A stretch of DNA of 64,000 nt. Source: Bacillus sp. FJAT-22090. GTDB taxonomy: Bacteria; Bacillota; Bacilli; Bacillales_A; Planococcaceae. A program made the position numbers and the translations under genes. A model generated the notes under the pieces. It was not told where the DNA came from, did no database searches, and saw only the letters and a list, made by a program, of their open reading frames with translations. The stretch spans positions 1,240,001 through 1,304,000 of the forward strand of contig NZ_CP012601.1 of NCBI RefSeq assembly GCF_001278755.1, read 5' to 3'. Positions 16,714 through 24,631 of this stretch are shown here, in pieces. Position 1 is the first letter of the stretch, and each line of letters begins with the position of its first letter.

Positions 16714-16803
16714 TTAAATGAATAATTTGGAAATTATACTTACTAATATTACTCCAACAATAAAACCAATAATACCTATAGAACGATTACTAATTTTACT
16801 CAT
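16714..16803 (-). CDS. Very small membrane peptide (29 aa)
   Basis: ATG at 16803 with TTGGGGGAG 6 nt upstream and a TAA at 16714-16716. The product opens MSKISNRSIGI and is then one hydrophobic helix (IGFIVGVILVSIISKLFI). It is bracketed by a beta half on the left and the next complete repeat on the right, like the larger cassette genes. It could be a truncated relic, but the good ribosome site and intact frame favour a real peptide. Confidence 0.55.
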   Translation of the reverse strand: MSKISNRSIGIIGFIVGVILVSIISKLFI

Positions 16804-16843
16804 AAAGTACTCCCCCAAAAAAAATAATTGTTTTAAATGCTCT

Positions 16844-16934
16844 TCTTCAACTAAACTGCACCGTTAGTTCAATAAGAAAAAAGAGTTGCCTAAGCAACCC
16901 ATGATCTTTAACTAAAGCACCCGTTAGTTTAAGT
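16844..16934 (-). repeat. attC-like repeat 18 (GCAAC hairpin type, complete)
   Basis: Beta half with TGCACCG centre, hairpin GAGTTGCCTAAGCAACCC, alpha half continuing into TTTAAGTG. Confidence 0.85.
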
Positions 16935-17055
16935 GAAATAATTCACAAACTTGTTTTATTACTATCTTATAAAAAGTACTACCAAAATCGAATAGAATAC
17001 AAGAACCTTTGTGAACCTTGTTTGGGTTATAAGTAAATCACTTTAAAATAGTATC

Positions 17056-18285
17056 TTAGAATATGTCTCTTTTATCATTCTGCAAAATCATCTTTCTTGC
17101 ACTCTCCAGACTATCTAGTCCTATTCTGTTTTTTACTGGTGCAAATTCGTTCTCCCTTACTACTTGTAATACAGACATGCTCTCAGCATATTGAAATATA
17201 TCGAAATAAAATTTTTCGAGCTTATATCCATTCGGCTTAATAATTTTGATTGTCTGACCAATTTCATTAACTGAGGGGATAACTTTATGAGCAAAGTGAT
17301 AAGGGAGTTTAACATCCATAGTTTTCTCAAGGAATGAAAGTTGAAAAAGATGAATACCTATGTTTGCATTTGTAAATTTTTCTCCCTCACTTTCTTCTTT
17401 ACTCATTTCAGAGTATTCGATAACCGAAGGCTTACCTTCAGATAAGCAAAAAACTCCTACTTTCTCACCTGGTTCTCTCTTTTTCACAGATTTACTGGAT
17501 ACTTCTGCACCTTTTAAATCAGCAAAACCAATAAACAATGGGTCTGCAACTTGAACAAGAGCATTGTCAATATTATTAAAAAACACCCACTTAATACCCT
17601 TCATCTTTAAGTCCTTAAGTATCCCACTTGACTTCATTGCAGCAAATACCCCTCCGTTTCCATTAGGGGACATAGAGATTTTTGATTTACTCTCAAGAAT
17701 TATTTTACCATTTGGAGTTAACGTTGGAATAAGGTCCTGTTTAAAGAAAAAAATCTGTTGCGGATTACAATTGAAATAATCGTTTTCTTTGAAAAACTTC
17801 TTTGTTTCCAATTCATTAATAGGGCTAGTCATAATATACCAGGGAATAATAGATTTAGTTTTTTCTTCAATCTTTCGCAGTCTCTCAGCTTGTAAAGCGA
17901 AAAGCGATTGATTGGAAGCAACGCCAATGCTAACGGTTCCTTTAGGTCCATCATGTCCAAGTCGAGTTCCCTGTCCTCCAGCGATGAGTACCACTGCTAC
18001 TTTCTTTTCTTTTAGAAGTTTAAGTCCGTGTTCTTCATACATGTTTCTTTTTGAGTCACTAAGGCTTAGGACAGATTCATATTCGATAGGTAAAATTTCT
18101 CGTTTACTATTGTTTGATGGAATAGAAAGTTGACTGGATGCTACTTCAATTTCTTCAAAATCAATTTCATTTATTTGATTTATTAAAGCTTCTTTCTCTT
18201 TTGGCATTAATACATTATAAAAGGAAAGAAGATGTCCTTGTCCAAAACGATTTATTTTTTCTCTTATATATTCAAGTCTTTCCAT
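17056..18285 (-). CDS. UDPGP-type nucleotide sugar pyrophosphorylase
   Basis: 409 residues of the eukaryote-like UDPGP family (UTP-glucose-1-phosphate or UDP-N-acetylhexosamine pyrophosphorylase). The nucleotide-binding signature is VVLIAGGQGTRLGHDGPKG at about residues 95-113. Further family motifs are SPNGNGGVFAAM, NNIDNALVQVADPLFIGF (metal/sugar site) and FYFDIFQYAE. It would make UDP-sugar from UTP and a sugar-1-phosphate; which sugar is open. AAGGAG precedes the ATG. One of the longest cassettes, and an unusual metabolic enzyme in this setting. Confidence 0.85.
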   Translation of the reverse strand: MERLEYIREKINRFGQGHLLSFYNVLMPKEKEALINQINEIDFEEIEVASSQLSIPSNNSKREILPIEYESVLSLSDSKRNMYEEHGLKLLKEKKVAVVLIAGGQGTRLGHDGPKGTVSIGVASNQSLFALQAERLRKIEEKTKSIIPWYIMTSPINELETKKFFKENDYFNCNPQQIFFFKQDLIPTLTPNGKIILESKSKISMSPNGNGGVFAAMKSSGILKDLKMKGIKWVFFNNIDNALVQVADPLFIGFADLKGAEVSSKSVKKREPGEKVGVFCLSEGKPSVIEYSEMSKEESEGEKFTNANIGIHLFQLSFLEKTMDVKLPYHFAHKVIPSVNEIGQTIKIIKPNGYKLEKFYFDIFQYAESMSVLQVVRENEFAPVKNRIGLDSLESARKMILQNDKRDIF

Positions 18286-18356
18286 GTCACTACTCCTTAA
18301 ATTATTTTCCTAAATGCCTCATCTGAATGTTATTCGTAACACATATACTGAATTCC

Positions 18357-18402
18357 TTCTTAAACTAAACTGCCCCGTTAGTTTAAGTGTAATATTTCAC
18401 GA
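18357..18402 (-). repeat. attC-like repeat 19 (beta half plus spacer start)
   Basis: TTAAACTAAACTGCCCCG, TTAGTTTAAG, then TGTAATATTTCAC, where the long-type spacer breaks off. The Lon-like gene follows on its right. Confidence 0.76.
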
Positions 18403-18449
18403 ACAATACTAAAACAACCCATAAACATAACCTTTAAAAAAGTATATTA

Positions 18450-19223
18450 TTAATATTTTTCGTTCAGGTAATTAATTTGTTCAACTGCTTCATCTACATG
18501 GTTTACATCAAAAATTTGGATATTTGTATCAAGTTCTTTTTGAAAAGTCTCTGCTTCTTTGCTATTTTCACTTGGGATGATCATGTATTGAAAACCTGAT
18601 TTTTCTGCGATTTGTATTTTTTCTTTGATGCCTCCCACAGCTGTTACTTCTCCTTTTCCATTTATGGCTCCAGTAACAGCTATTGGTAAGTGATTTTGAA
18701 AGGTTCCATTTATCATCAATTCAGTTAGTAATATCGCAAGCCCAGCACTATTTCCTATCGCTTGATCGTAATTAAAGTAGTCGGTAAGTCTTTGCTCTTC
18801 TTTCCCGAAATATTCTCTTAAATCCTCTCTCATCTTTTCTTTTGGAGATTTTTCATTTAGCCCCAACCAACCCAACAGAGTCCTATTTTTGTTGTTATAA
18901 CTCATTGGATTAGTTAATTTGATAATGGTTAAGACATCTTTATGCTCTTTTTTTAATTGCTCCTGAACCGCCTGTTTACTTTCCATATTATTTAATGTTT
19001 CAATTTCAATACTGATAATAAAAATTCCTGATCGTTCTACTGTCTCCCTTGGCTCAAAATATATATCTGCTATATGTGATTGTGGAGCGAACCCTATAAG
19101 GGGCAGCTCATAGCAAAATAACAGCAAGAGGATGGATAGCGAGATAGTCATTTTTCGTCTTACCGTACGTTTCTTTCCGAATACCACGATAGAGATGGAC
19201 AAGATCAGTAAGCTAATAAGCAA
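18450..19223 (-). CDS. Membrane-anchored Lon-type (S16) protease-like protein, copy 1
   Basis: 257 residues as drawn: N-terminal hydrophobic segments, then a Lon-like proteolytic domain. The Ser box GNSAGLAILL and the Lys box VTAVGGIKEKI keep both catalytic residues of the Ser-Lys dyad, and the AVTGAINGKGEV strand between them is typical. No ATPase domain. Coding similarity to copy 2 (29000-29863) continues upstream in frame to about 19349 (FYLLFLFLYLQNVIDE), but only ATA or ATT codons sit where copy 2 has its ATG, so the start is either an internal TTG (19223) or has decayed. Confidence 0.74.
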   Translation of the reverse strand: MLISLLILSISIVVFGKKRTVRRKMTISLSILLLLFCYELPLIGFAPQSHIADIYFEPRETVERSGIFIISIEIETLNNMESKQAVQEQLKKEHKDVLTIIKLTNPMSYNNKNRTLLGWLGLNEKSPKEKMREDLREYFGKEEQRLTDYFNYDQAIGNSAGLAILLTELMINGTFQNHLPIAVTGAINGKGEVTAVGGIKEKIQIAEKSGFQYMIIPSENSKEAETFQKELDTNIQIFDVNHVDEAVEQINYLNEKY

Positions 19224-19532
19224 GATAGCTAGGTATGAAATTTCATCAATAACATTTTGAAGATATAAGAAAAGAAATAGAAGATAAAAAAGAAGTGTGA
19301 AAGAAATATGTAATATAGTAGAAAAACATTTTGCTTTTTGAATGTTTATCAGCCCTCTCTTAATTTAAGTAACTCGGAAGTCTTTAATATCTAAGCAAAT
19401 ATTCTTTATGTAGTTCTACGTCTAAAGTAAAAAGAGGTTTCAAGTTATTTACATTTCACAATTCCTATCTATACCTCAATATTAATCTGTAGCGATAAAA
19501 GGCACTGTAAAATGAAGGTTTTAGACAGTAAA

Positions 19533-19566
19533 AAGGCTCAGTCCATCTGAACTAAGCCTTATCTTT
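19533..19566 (-). terminator. Hairpin terminator
   Basis: Arms AAGGCTCAGT and ACTAAGCCTT; A-run on the left gives a T-run for leftward transcripts from the gene at 19614-19829, T-rich on the right as well. Confidence 0.65.
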
Positions 19567-19575
19567 TATTTTCCT

Positions 19576-19609
19576 TCCTCAACTAAAGCACCCGTTAGCT
19601 TAATAAGAA
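19576..19609 (-). repeat. attC-like repeat 20 (alpha half only)
   Basis: TCAACTAAAGCACCCG then TTAGCTTAATAAG. Its beta partner may be repeat 19, with the Lon-like gene between them. Confidence 0.75.
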
Positions 19610-19613
19610 CTTT

Positions 19614-19829
19614 TTATATTTTACCTTCTTTTATCCATGTCCAAATTCGGTAACTTCCGAAAACTGATACTAAGAAAAGTAAAAGCATAAATATAACGTA
19701 AAGTGATAATCTATTGACTTCTTGTAACCCTTCGTCGTTAGCCACCGTCCAAATGGATAATCCAAATAGCATCAAGTAACAAAATACATTAGGAATAATC
19801 CATGCGATTCTTAACTTTGTATTTTTCAA
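19614..19829 (-). CDS. Small two-helix membrane protein
   Basis: 71 residues with two transmembrane segments (about 8-27 and 43-62) and a TWIKEGKI tail. TTG start with GAGGGGGG upstream. Function unknown; single-gene cassette. Confidence 0.68.
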   Translation of the reverse strand: MKNTKLRIAWIIPNVFCYLMLFGLSIWTVANDEGLQEVNRLSLYVIFMLLLFLVSVFGSYRIWTWIKEGKI

Positions 19830-19892
19830 AAATATTCCCCCCTCGGACTATATACGAATATCAGCATGAATAGATTCCAAATAAGTATTTCC

Positions 19893-19976
19893 TTCTTAAA
19901 CTAAACTGCCGCTTTAGTTCAATAAGAAAAAGGCTTTACCCCTTATTGAAGTAAAGCACGACGTTAATTGAAAAAG
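19893..19976 (-). repeat. attC-like repeat 21 (GTAAAGC hairpin type, complete)
   Basis: Beta half with TGCCGCTT centre, GCTTTAC/GTAAAGC hairpin, and an alpha half altered to GCACGACGTTAATTGAA. Confidence 0.78.
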
Positions 19977-19983
19977 AACCTAA

Positions 19984-20394
19984 TTACCAATCTGGTCCAT
20001 CATTAATATCACCCACTTTAAGTTTAAATGCATTAGAATCTAGATTATTCTTTTTAACTATCTCAAAGAAAGTTGATTTTACCTTTTCTTGTTCGGATTC
20101 AGTAGCGTCTTTATTGTTTAAGACATATTTCACATGTACATCATCCACAGAATTTGTCATAACCAAAGTCTGAAATTCATAACCTTTTTTCACTAATTCA
20201 TCATCTACTTGTTTAAGTATTCCTCTATCTCCGTAGAGGAAATTTTCAATCTCAGCCGTTTTTTCTGCTTGTTCCTGGGGACTTAATATAGGTGGCACTT
20301 CAGATGTATCTCCTTTTGACGAGGTGTTATTGATAAATAGAAAGGTTATAACAAATAAAATTACAATGGTCCCAGTGACTTTCCTCTTTTTCAG
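19984..20394 (-). CDS. Secreted/anchored small protein, probable CTG start
   Basis: The frame from the GTG at 20298 gives 104 residues (ending KVGDINDGPDW) but lacks an N-terminus. In the same frame upstream, from a CTG at 20394, residues KKRKVTGTIVILFVITFLFI form a normal signal/anchor sequence, and AAGGAAGTG sits 5 nt before that CTG. No ATG, GTG or TTG is available there. A CTG start giving a 136-residue protein is the best reading; a mutated start codon is the alternative. Function unknown. Confidence 0.62.
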   Translation of the reverse strand: MKKRKVTGTIVILFVITFLFINNTSSKGDTSEVPPILSPQEQAEKTAEIENFLYGDRGILKQVDDELVKKGYEFQTLVMTNSVDDVHVKYVLNNKDATESEQEKVKSTFFEIVKKNNLDSNAFKLKVGDINDGPDW

Positions 20395-20460
20395 TTGTAC
20401 ACTTCCTTTTTAATTTTAGTATATGCCTGTATAAGAGTTCGAAAACCACTTAACACGATT

Positions 20461-20537
20461 TATTGAATCAAACTGCTTGCTTTACTTCAAAAAGGCTTTA
20501 CTCCTTTTTGAAGTAAAGCACCTGTTAGTTGAATAAG
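20461..20537 (-). repeat. attC-like repeat 22 (GTAAAGC hairpin type, beta half diverged)
   Basis: Beta half reduced to TTGAATCAAACTGCTTGC, intact GCTTTACTC..AAGTAAAGC hairpin, alpha half CACCTGTTAGTTGAATAAG. Confidence 0.76.
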
Positions 20538-20666
20538 GAAAATTATTATTTTATAGACTATTTTCCCAAAGATAGATGTTTTCGTGAAATAATGACCTTC
20601 TTAAATTTAGAAATTTCCGTTAAAATTATTAAAACTACAATAATAGGAGTGGGGAGTGGTAAAAGA

Positions 20667-21218
20667 ATGAAGATAGAGTATTTTATTGGAATTGTCCCAC
20701 CAAAAGAATATTTAGAACGAATTGAACATTTTCAAAGTAGATGGATTAACAAATTAGGTGTAGAACCTCATATAACTTTGAAAGCACAAGGAGGATTAAC
20801 TCCAGATAAAAAGTGGATAGACAAAATACAAAAAGTATGTGAAAATTTCAAACCTTTTCAAATATCATTAGATAAACCAAAGTATTTTGGAGAAAACATT
20901 TTATATTTGAGTGTTATCTCAAATAAATTACATGATTTGCACGAAAAAATAGTGCAAGAAATTTCACCATCAGAAGACTTAATAACACAGTATTTTGAAC
21001 TTGGTGCCTTTACACCACACTTAACTTTAGGGAAAGAACAGTACGGCGGAGACATTTCTACTGGACTTTCAAAAAAAGAACTAAAAGATATGGAGCAACT
21101 AGCAGATAAAGAATTGATACCCTATCCCGTCTTTGAAGTGAATTTTATTAGAGTTTATGAATTGAACATTGAAAAGCAAAGATATGAAAAATATTTAGAT
21201 ATCTCTTTAAACAATTGA
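20667..21218 (+). CDS. 2'-5' RNA ligase/cyclic phosphodiesterase (LigT-like) family protein
   Basis: 183 residues from the ATG at 20667 (GGGGAGTGG upstream); the longer frame from 20529 starts in the repeat and is rejected. Two H-x-T motifs, EPHITLK (about residue 33) and TPHLTLG (about 118), are the paired catalytic histidines of the 2H phosphoesterase fold, here in a YjcG/LigT-like arrangement. It would act on 2',3'-cyclic phosphate or related RNA/nucleotide ends. It is one of the few rightward genes in the array and carries its own terminator. Confidence 0.84.
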   Translation: MKIEYFIGIVPPKEYLERIEHFQSRWINKLGVEPHITLKAQGGLTPDKKWIDKIQKVCENFKPFQISLDKPKYFGENILYLSVISNKLHDLHEKIVQEISPSEDLITQYFELGAFTPHLTLGKEQYGGDISTGLSKKELKDMEQLADKELIPYPVFEVNFIRVYELNIEKQRYEKYLDISLNN

Positions 21219-21242
21219 CCTCACAAAAATGAGGTCTTTTTA
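21217..21242 (+). terminator. Terminator of the LigT-like gene
   Basis: GACCTC/GAGGTC hairpin around ACAAAAAT, then six T. Confidence 0.8.
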
Positions 21243-21256
21243 AAAAGATGGTCTTA

Positions 21257-21284
21257 TTTAACTAAAGCACCCGTTAGTGAAACA
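21257..21284 (-). repeat. attC-like repeat 23 (alpha half with end of long spacer)
   Basis: GATGGTCTTATTTAACTAA, AGCACCCG, TTAGTGAAAC: the right end of a long-type repeat. Confidence 0.76.
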
Positions 21285-21291
21285 AAGAGTC

Positions 21292-21459
21292 TTATTTATT
21301 TTCTGTTTCTAATTCCGATATTAACTTACAGAGATAGCCAACGATGTAATCTCTTTGTGTACTTTCTTCAATATCATTATTTTCCACAAGGTCATCTATA
21401 CCATTATTTATAACTGCCCATAAAGGTGTATTTTCAAATTTTTTATATGGATGCGACAT
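21292..21459 (-). CDS. Small uncharacterised protein (55 aa)
   Basis: Starts MSHPYKKFENTPLW at 21459 with TGGGAGGTAA upstream; a GTG/ATG 18 nt earlier lies in the ribosome site. The middle (AINNGIDDLVENNDIEES) and end (RDYIVGYLCKLISELE) look helical. Similar 55-65 residue proteins with HPYKK.ENT..W occur widely in bacteria without known function. Cassette gene. Confidence 0.7.
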   Translation of the reverse strand: MSHPYKKFENTPLWAVINNGIDDLVENNDIEESTQRDYIVGYLCKLISELETENK

Positions 21460-21521
21460 AGAAAAATTACCTCCCAAAACATCGGTTTACACTCAAATTT
21501 AATTTATAATATATTTTCTTT

Positions 21522-21551
21522 GTTCTGCTAAAGCACCCGTTAGTTAAACAA
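21522..21551 (-). repeat. attC-like repeat 24 (alpha half only)
   Basis: TGCTAAAGCACCCG then TTAGTTAAACAAC; no beta half nearby. Confidence 0.7.
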
Positions 21552-21684
21552 CATTATATTTTTAAAATTTTAGATTCTATTTTGACATGTATTCTAAAAA
21601 CTTTTATTTAAAATTAGAATGTAATTCTAAATTCTTAGTGTGATTTCATCACACTATAACTCGCTTTGAACCAACAGTACTTTT

Positions 21685-22215
21685 TCATTTTATAAACTGT
21701 TTTAAAAATGGCTCAATACCCGGATAGCTTTCATCCAGTATGATGCGGTGTACTTGCATAGCGTCGACGATATTGTGCGTCGATAACTGACTTAGCGCTA
21801 TCGCTAAACAGCTTAGGGCCGGCATTTCTTCAACTTGATTCGTTCTTGACTTCAATAATACCATTACTTTAAAATACTGTTCTTCCTCGGCTAAGGTAAG
21901 CACGGTATCATCTATTTTTTTCTCTTGTACGAGAATCTGTAGAGCTAGGAGCAAGCACCTTTTTTGCGCCTGCAATTTTGCCTCAGTTATTATGGGATTA
22001 ACATGGACGTTACTCATTTCTCCAAACTGTATCGCACTGCCGCAATGCGTACAAACTGCCGTATAGTTTGCTTGGATGCCGGCATACATCTCGGGTTCTA
22101 CCTCATTTTTGTACGTCACATATGGAATAAATACATCATGCTCGCAGAAAAGACAATTAATAGGTCGGTCCAAAATAGCGATGTGACTTTCCTCAAGGTT
22201 TAAATCTTTTGCCAT
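21685..22215 (-). CDS. Protein with N-terminal CxxC zinc-ribbon-like pair, second of a two-gene cassette
   Basis: About 176 residues from the ATG at 22215 (AGGTAG 8 nt upstream, overlapping the end of the previous gene). CLFCEHD and CTHCGSA form a probable zinc ribbon (about residues 20-60), followed by an all-helical C-terminal part (LLLALQILVQEKK, LSCLAIALSQL). It starts 2 nt after the stop of the 22218-22481 gene, so the two are translationally coupled. Role unknown. Confidence 0.7.
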   Translation of the reverse strand: MAKDLNLEESHIAILDRPINCLFCEHDVFIPYVTYKNEVEPEMYAGIQANYTAVCTHCGSAIQFGEMSNVHVNPIITEAKLQAQKRCLLLALQILVQEKKIDDTVLTLAEEEQYFKVMVLLKSRTNQVEEMPALSCLAIALSQLSTHNIVDAMQVHRIILDESYPGIEPFLKQFIK

Positions 22216-22217
22216 AT

Positions 22218-22481
22218 CTAATCTACCTGTTTGCAAACGATATTCGTTTCCATACCTTTCGTCAGTTGTTGGAACTGCTGGATATTATAACAGTCGTTGC
22301 AAGTGAAAGACTGTAGTACCAATTGCTCCGGAGGATCTTCATTAAACGGGTCCACATCAACATTTGGTGACACTATATCAAGATATACTTCCCGATGACT
22401 AAAAATAGCACTATCGCAGTGGGGGCAGCGTAGCGGTTTGCCTATAATCTGTACTTCGTAATTACTATGTTTTCTGTCCAA
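22218..22481 (-). CDS. Small zinc-ribbon protein, first of a two-gene cassette
   Basis: 87 residues with CPHCDSA near residue 19 and CNDCYN near residue 60, a four-cysteine zinc ribbon, separated by an acidic loop (NVDVDPFNEDPPEQ). The same Cys spacing plan as its downstream neighbour suggests that the pair act together or arose together. Its TTG/ATG start has GGGAGG upstream. Family not recognised. Confidence 0.7.
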   Translation of the reverse strand: MDRKHSNYEVQIIGKPLRCPHCDSAIFSHREVYLDIVSPNVDVDPFNEDPPEQLVLQSFTCNDCYNIQQFQQLTKGMETNIVCKQVD

Positions 22482-22560
22482 TTTACGACATCCTCCCTTT
22501 TTTAAGTTTCGATAATATCCAAATCCCGCCCTCTGATTAACAACTGACTATACATACCTC

Positions 22561-22643
22561 TTCTTCAACTAAACTGCTGCGTTAGTTCAATAAGAAAAAA
22601 GCTTTACTCCTTCTTGAAGTAAAGCACCCGTTAGCTTAATAGG
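22561..22643 (-). repeat. attC-like repeat 25 (GTAAAGC hairpin type, complete)
   Basis: Beta half with TGCTGCG centre, GCTTTACTCC/AGTAAAGC hairpin, alpha half ending TTAGCTTAATAGG. Confidence 0.84.
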
Positions 22644-22656
22644 AATTGCTGTTTAA

Positions 22657-23139
22657 CTACTTATAATTCGTCTTTTTAACCATTGTCATAAATTCTGCAA
22701 AATCGGTGCTAAATTCGTCTTTCTTAACAAAACCAAGCTTTTCATATAGATGGATAGCTCTTTGATTGAACTTTGCCACAGTTAATCGAATTGGAGTATC
22801 TTCATAGTTTTTTTCAATATAACGAAGAATAAAAGAGCAAAATTCAAAACCGTTACCTTTGCCCACAAAATTAGGGTTCATACCTACTCCCATATCAATT
22901 GAGTCATCTGAATAAACACCACTTCTTTTCCCAACAGGAACTTGAGCATTCTCTCCAGTGCAAAAAAATCCAAATATTTCTTTGTTATCATTAACAAGTG
23001 CAAAGTATGAACCATCAAGTTTTTCCTTCATATCTTCATCAGTTAATTCATTATTGTAGAAATCATATGGTTTTTCATATTCCCAGCTAAGTATATCTTT
23101 TGCTATTTCTTCATTCATATTTTCTATAAATAATTTCAC
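22657..23139 (-). CDS. GNAT-family N-acetyltransferase
   Basis: 160 residues. Motif A is MGVGMNPNFVGKGNGFEFCSFILRY (acetyl-CoA pyrophosphate loop, split here), motif B is AIHLYEKLGFVKKDEF. The N-terminal half carries YDFYNNELTDEDMKEKLDGSYFALV, as in ribosomal-protein-alanine or aminoglycoside-type GNATs. GTG start with AAGGGGTG. The substrate is unknown. Cassette gene. Confidence 0.83.
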   Translation of the reverse strand: MKLFIENMNEEIAKDILSWEYEKPYDFYNNELTDEDMKEKLDGSYFALVNDNKEIFGFFCTGENAQVPVGKRSGVYSDDSIDMGVGMNPNFVGKGNGFEFCSFILRYIEKNYEDTPIRLTVAKFNQRAIHLYEKLGFVKKDEFSTDFAEFMTMVKKTNYK

Positions 23140-23189
23140 ATTCTACACCCCTTCTCATATATCAATTCGATAATCTTGGAGGATAATCC

Positions 23190-23274
23190 TTCTTCAACTA
23201 AACTGCTTCGTTAGTTCAATAAGATAAAAGGCTTTACTCCTTCTTGAAGTAAAGCACCCGTTAGTTGAATAAGA
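23190..23274 (-). repeat. attC-like repeat 26 (GTAAAGC hairpin type, complete)
   Basis: Beta half with TGCTTCG centre, GCTTTACTCC/AGTAAAGC hairpin, perfect alpha half ending TTAGTTGAATAAG. Confidence 0.86.
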
Positions 23275-23292
23275 AATATTTTCCTTCTCCAC

Positions 23293-23517
23293 TTTATTTA
23301 AATGTCTTTTACGCAAAACCAATATCGACCAGTGTTTTTTTATTAATTGCAATCAACAATATTACACGGATAATGCCTGATATAATATATATAGTAATAT
23401 ATATAGTAATAAAGATTGATGTTTGTAGAATTCCCATATTCTCAACTATTCACATACAAATCATTAAAGTTCCTGAAAATAAATAAGGAAAAACTAATCC
23501 TTTCTGATTTTTAACTT
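23293..23517 (-). pseudogene. Decayed copy of the membrane-protein gene at 4002-4325
   Basis: The DNA aligns by eye along its length with 4005-4215: CGCAAAACCAATA.CGACCAGT, TTGATGTTTG.AGAATT, CTCAACTATT..CATACAAATCATTAA.GTTCCT..AAATAAATAAGGAAAAA (given in pieces), and CCTTTCTGAT. It has frameshifts, a duplicated TATATATAGTAA block (about 23386-23415) and no start, so it encodes nothing intact. It sits next to a perfect repeat, as its parent does. Confidence 0.75.
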
Positions 23518-23527
23518 TCATGGGAGT

Positions 23528-24469
23528 TTAATGATTATTTGAAATAAACTTGGAAATCGTTTGTTTCTCAAGTTCGTCCCAATGGGGGGTTCCAATGTTT
23601 AATTGTTGTTTCAACTTATCGAACGAATCAAACAAAGCTGCAATTTCGCTGTACGATCCATTCATCAATTTCATAAACGGTAATTTATGCACTATTTTTA
23701 GACCATAGTATACACTCTGTCTATGTTTTCGAATAAAGTTAACTTGATTTGCAGGAGTGATAGTATAACCTAATATTTCTAGTATTTGAAACCCCTCGTC
23801 CATTACTGATATAGCTTGCTTTAATAACTTCTTGTCCTTAGATACTTTTTTTAAATCACCATCGTAAAGGTACCCAACAGAACTCAAAGCTACTATCGTG
23901 ACGATATGACTTTTGAGCCAAGCATCAATATCATCATGATAAGCTAATTTAAACTTAACATGTTTAAACGCATTTTCTAGTAAAGGCTTTATTGTGATCT
24001 CGCCGTCAAGACTGCCAAGTAGCAGTTGGCCACCTCCGCGTAGGCAAATAATGCGACCACTCTCTTCTCGGAGTCCTCCGCTAAGCTGAAATCCGAAGGT
24101 TACATTTTTTGTCATGGCGCTCTTTTCCTGAAGAATATTTTGCATCCCATGGGCATCGGCATTATTACCGACAAGAACAATATTCTGACTCTGATTCTCC
24201 GCTAGAATAGGAAGCACGGACGGGAAATCATTGTATTTCATTACAACAAAAATGAGATCATAAAGATCATCAGGTTGAAGCTCATGGATGACTTTTACTT
24301 CATCGATAGTGTTTTTATGCTGGAAATAATGGCGAATGACAAGTCCGTGTTTCTTCAATTGTTCAGCACGCTTCCCTCTGGCAAGTACTGTAACATCATT
24401 ACTCCCGCGCACTAGGGTATGAGCGAGATAACTTCCTTGAACTCCGGCGCCAAAAACTAATATTCTCAT
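23528..24469 (-). CDS. Ketopantoate reductase-like (ApbA/PanE family) dehydrogenase
   Basis: 313 residues. The N-terminal Rossmann motif is ILVFGAGVQGSYLA, followed by the NADP-typical VLARGKRAEQL and the family LVGNNADAHGM, LSGGLREESGRI and LRGGGQLLLG stretch. The helical C-domain contains NGSYSEIAAL, which corresponds to the S/K..SM..D region but lacks the usual catalytic pattern of true PanE. It is therefore probably a relative acting on another keto substrate. It is divergent from a TetR-type gene, 160 nt away. Confidence 0.82.
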   Translation of the reverse strand: MRILVFGAGVQGSYLAHTLVRGSNDVTVLARGKRAEQLKKHGLVIRHYFQHKNTIDEVKVIHELQPDDLYDLIFVVMKYNDFPSVLPILAENQSQNIVLVGNNADAHGMQNILQEKSAMTKNVTFGFQLSGGLREESGRIICLRGGGQLLLGSLDGEITIKPLLENAFKHVKFKLAYHDDIDAWLKSHIVTIVALSSVGYLYDGDLKKVSKDKKLLKQAISVMDEGFQILEILGYTITPANQVNFIRKHRQSVYYGLKIVHKLPFMKLMNGSYSEIAALFDSFDKLKQQLNIGTPHWDELEKQTISKFISNNH

Positions 24470-24631
24470 TGTTATAACCCCTCTACTTTTTTTAACGATT
24501 GTTGTATTTTGACCATTTGTTCAATAAAATAAGATTACCAACATCTCTAACAAGTATCTATAGCTAGATTTATCGGTTTTGTCGGTTTTTCAACAGAATA
24601 CAATGTATTGTTTAAAAAAGGGGTGTCTCAC

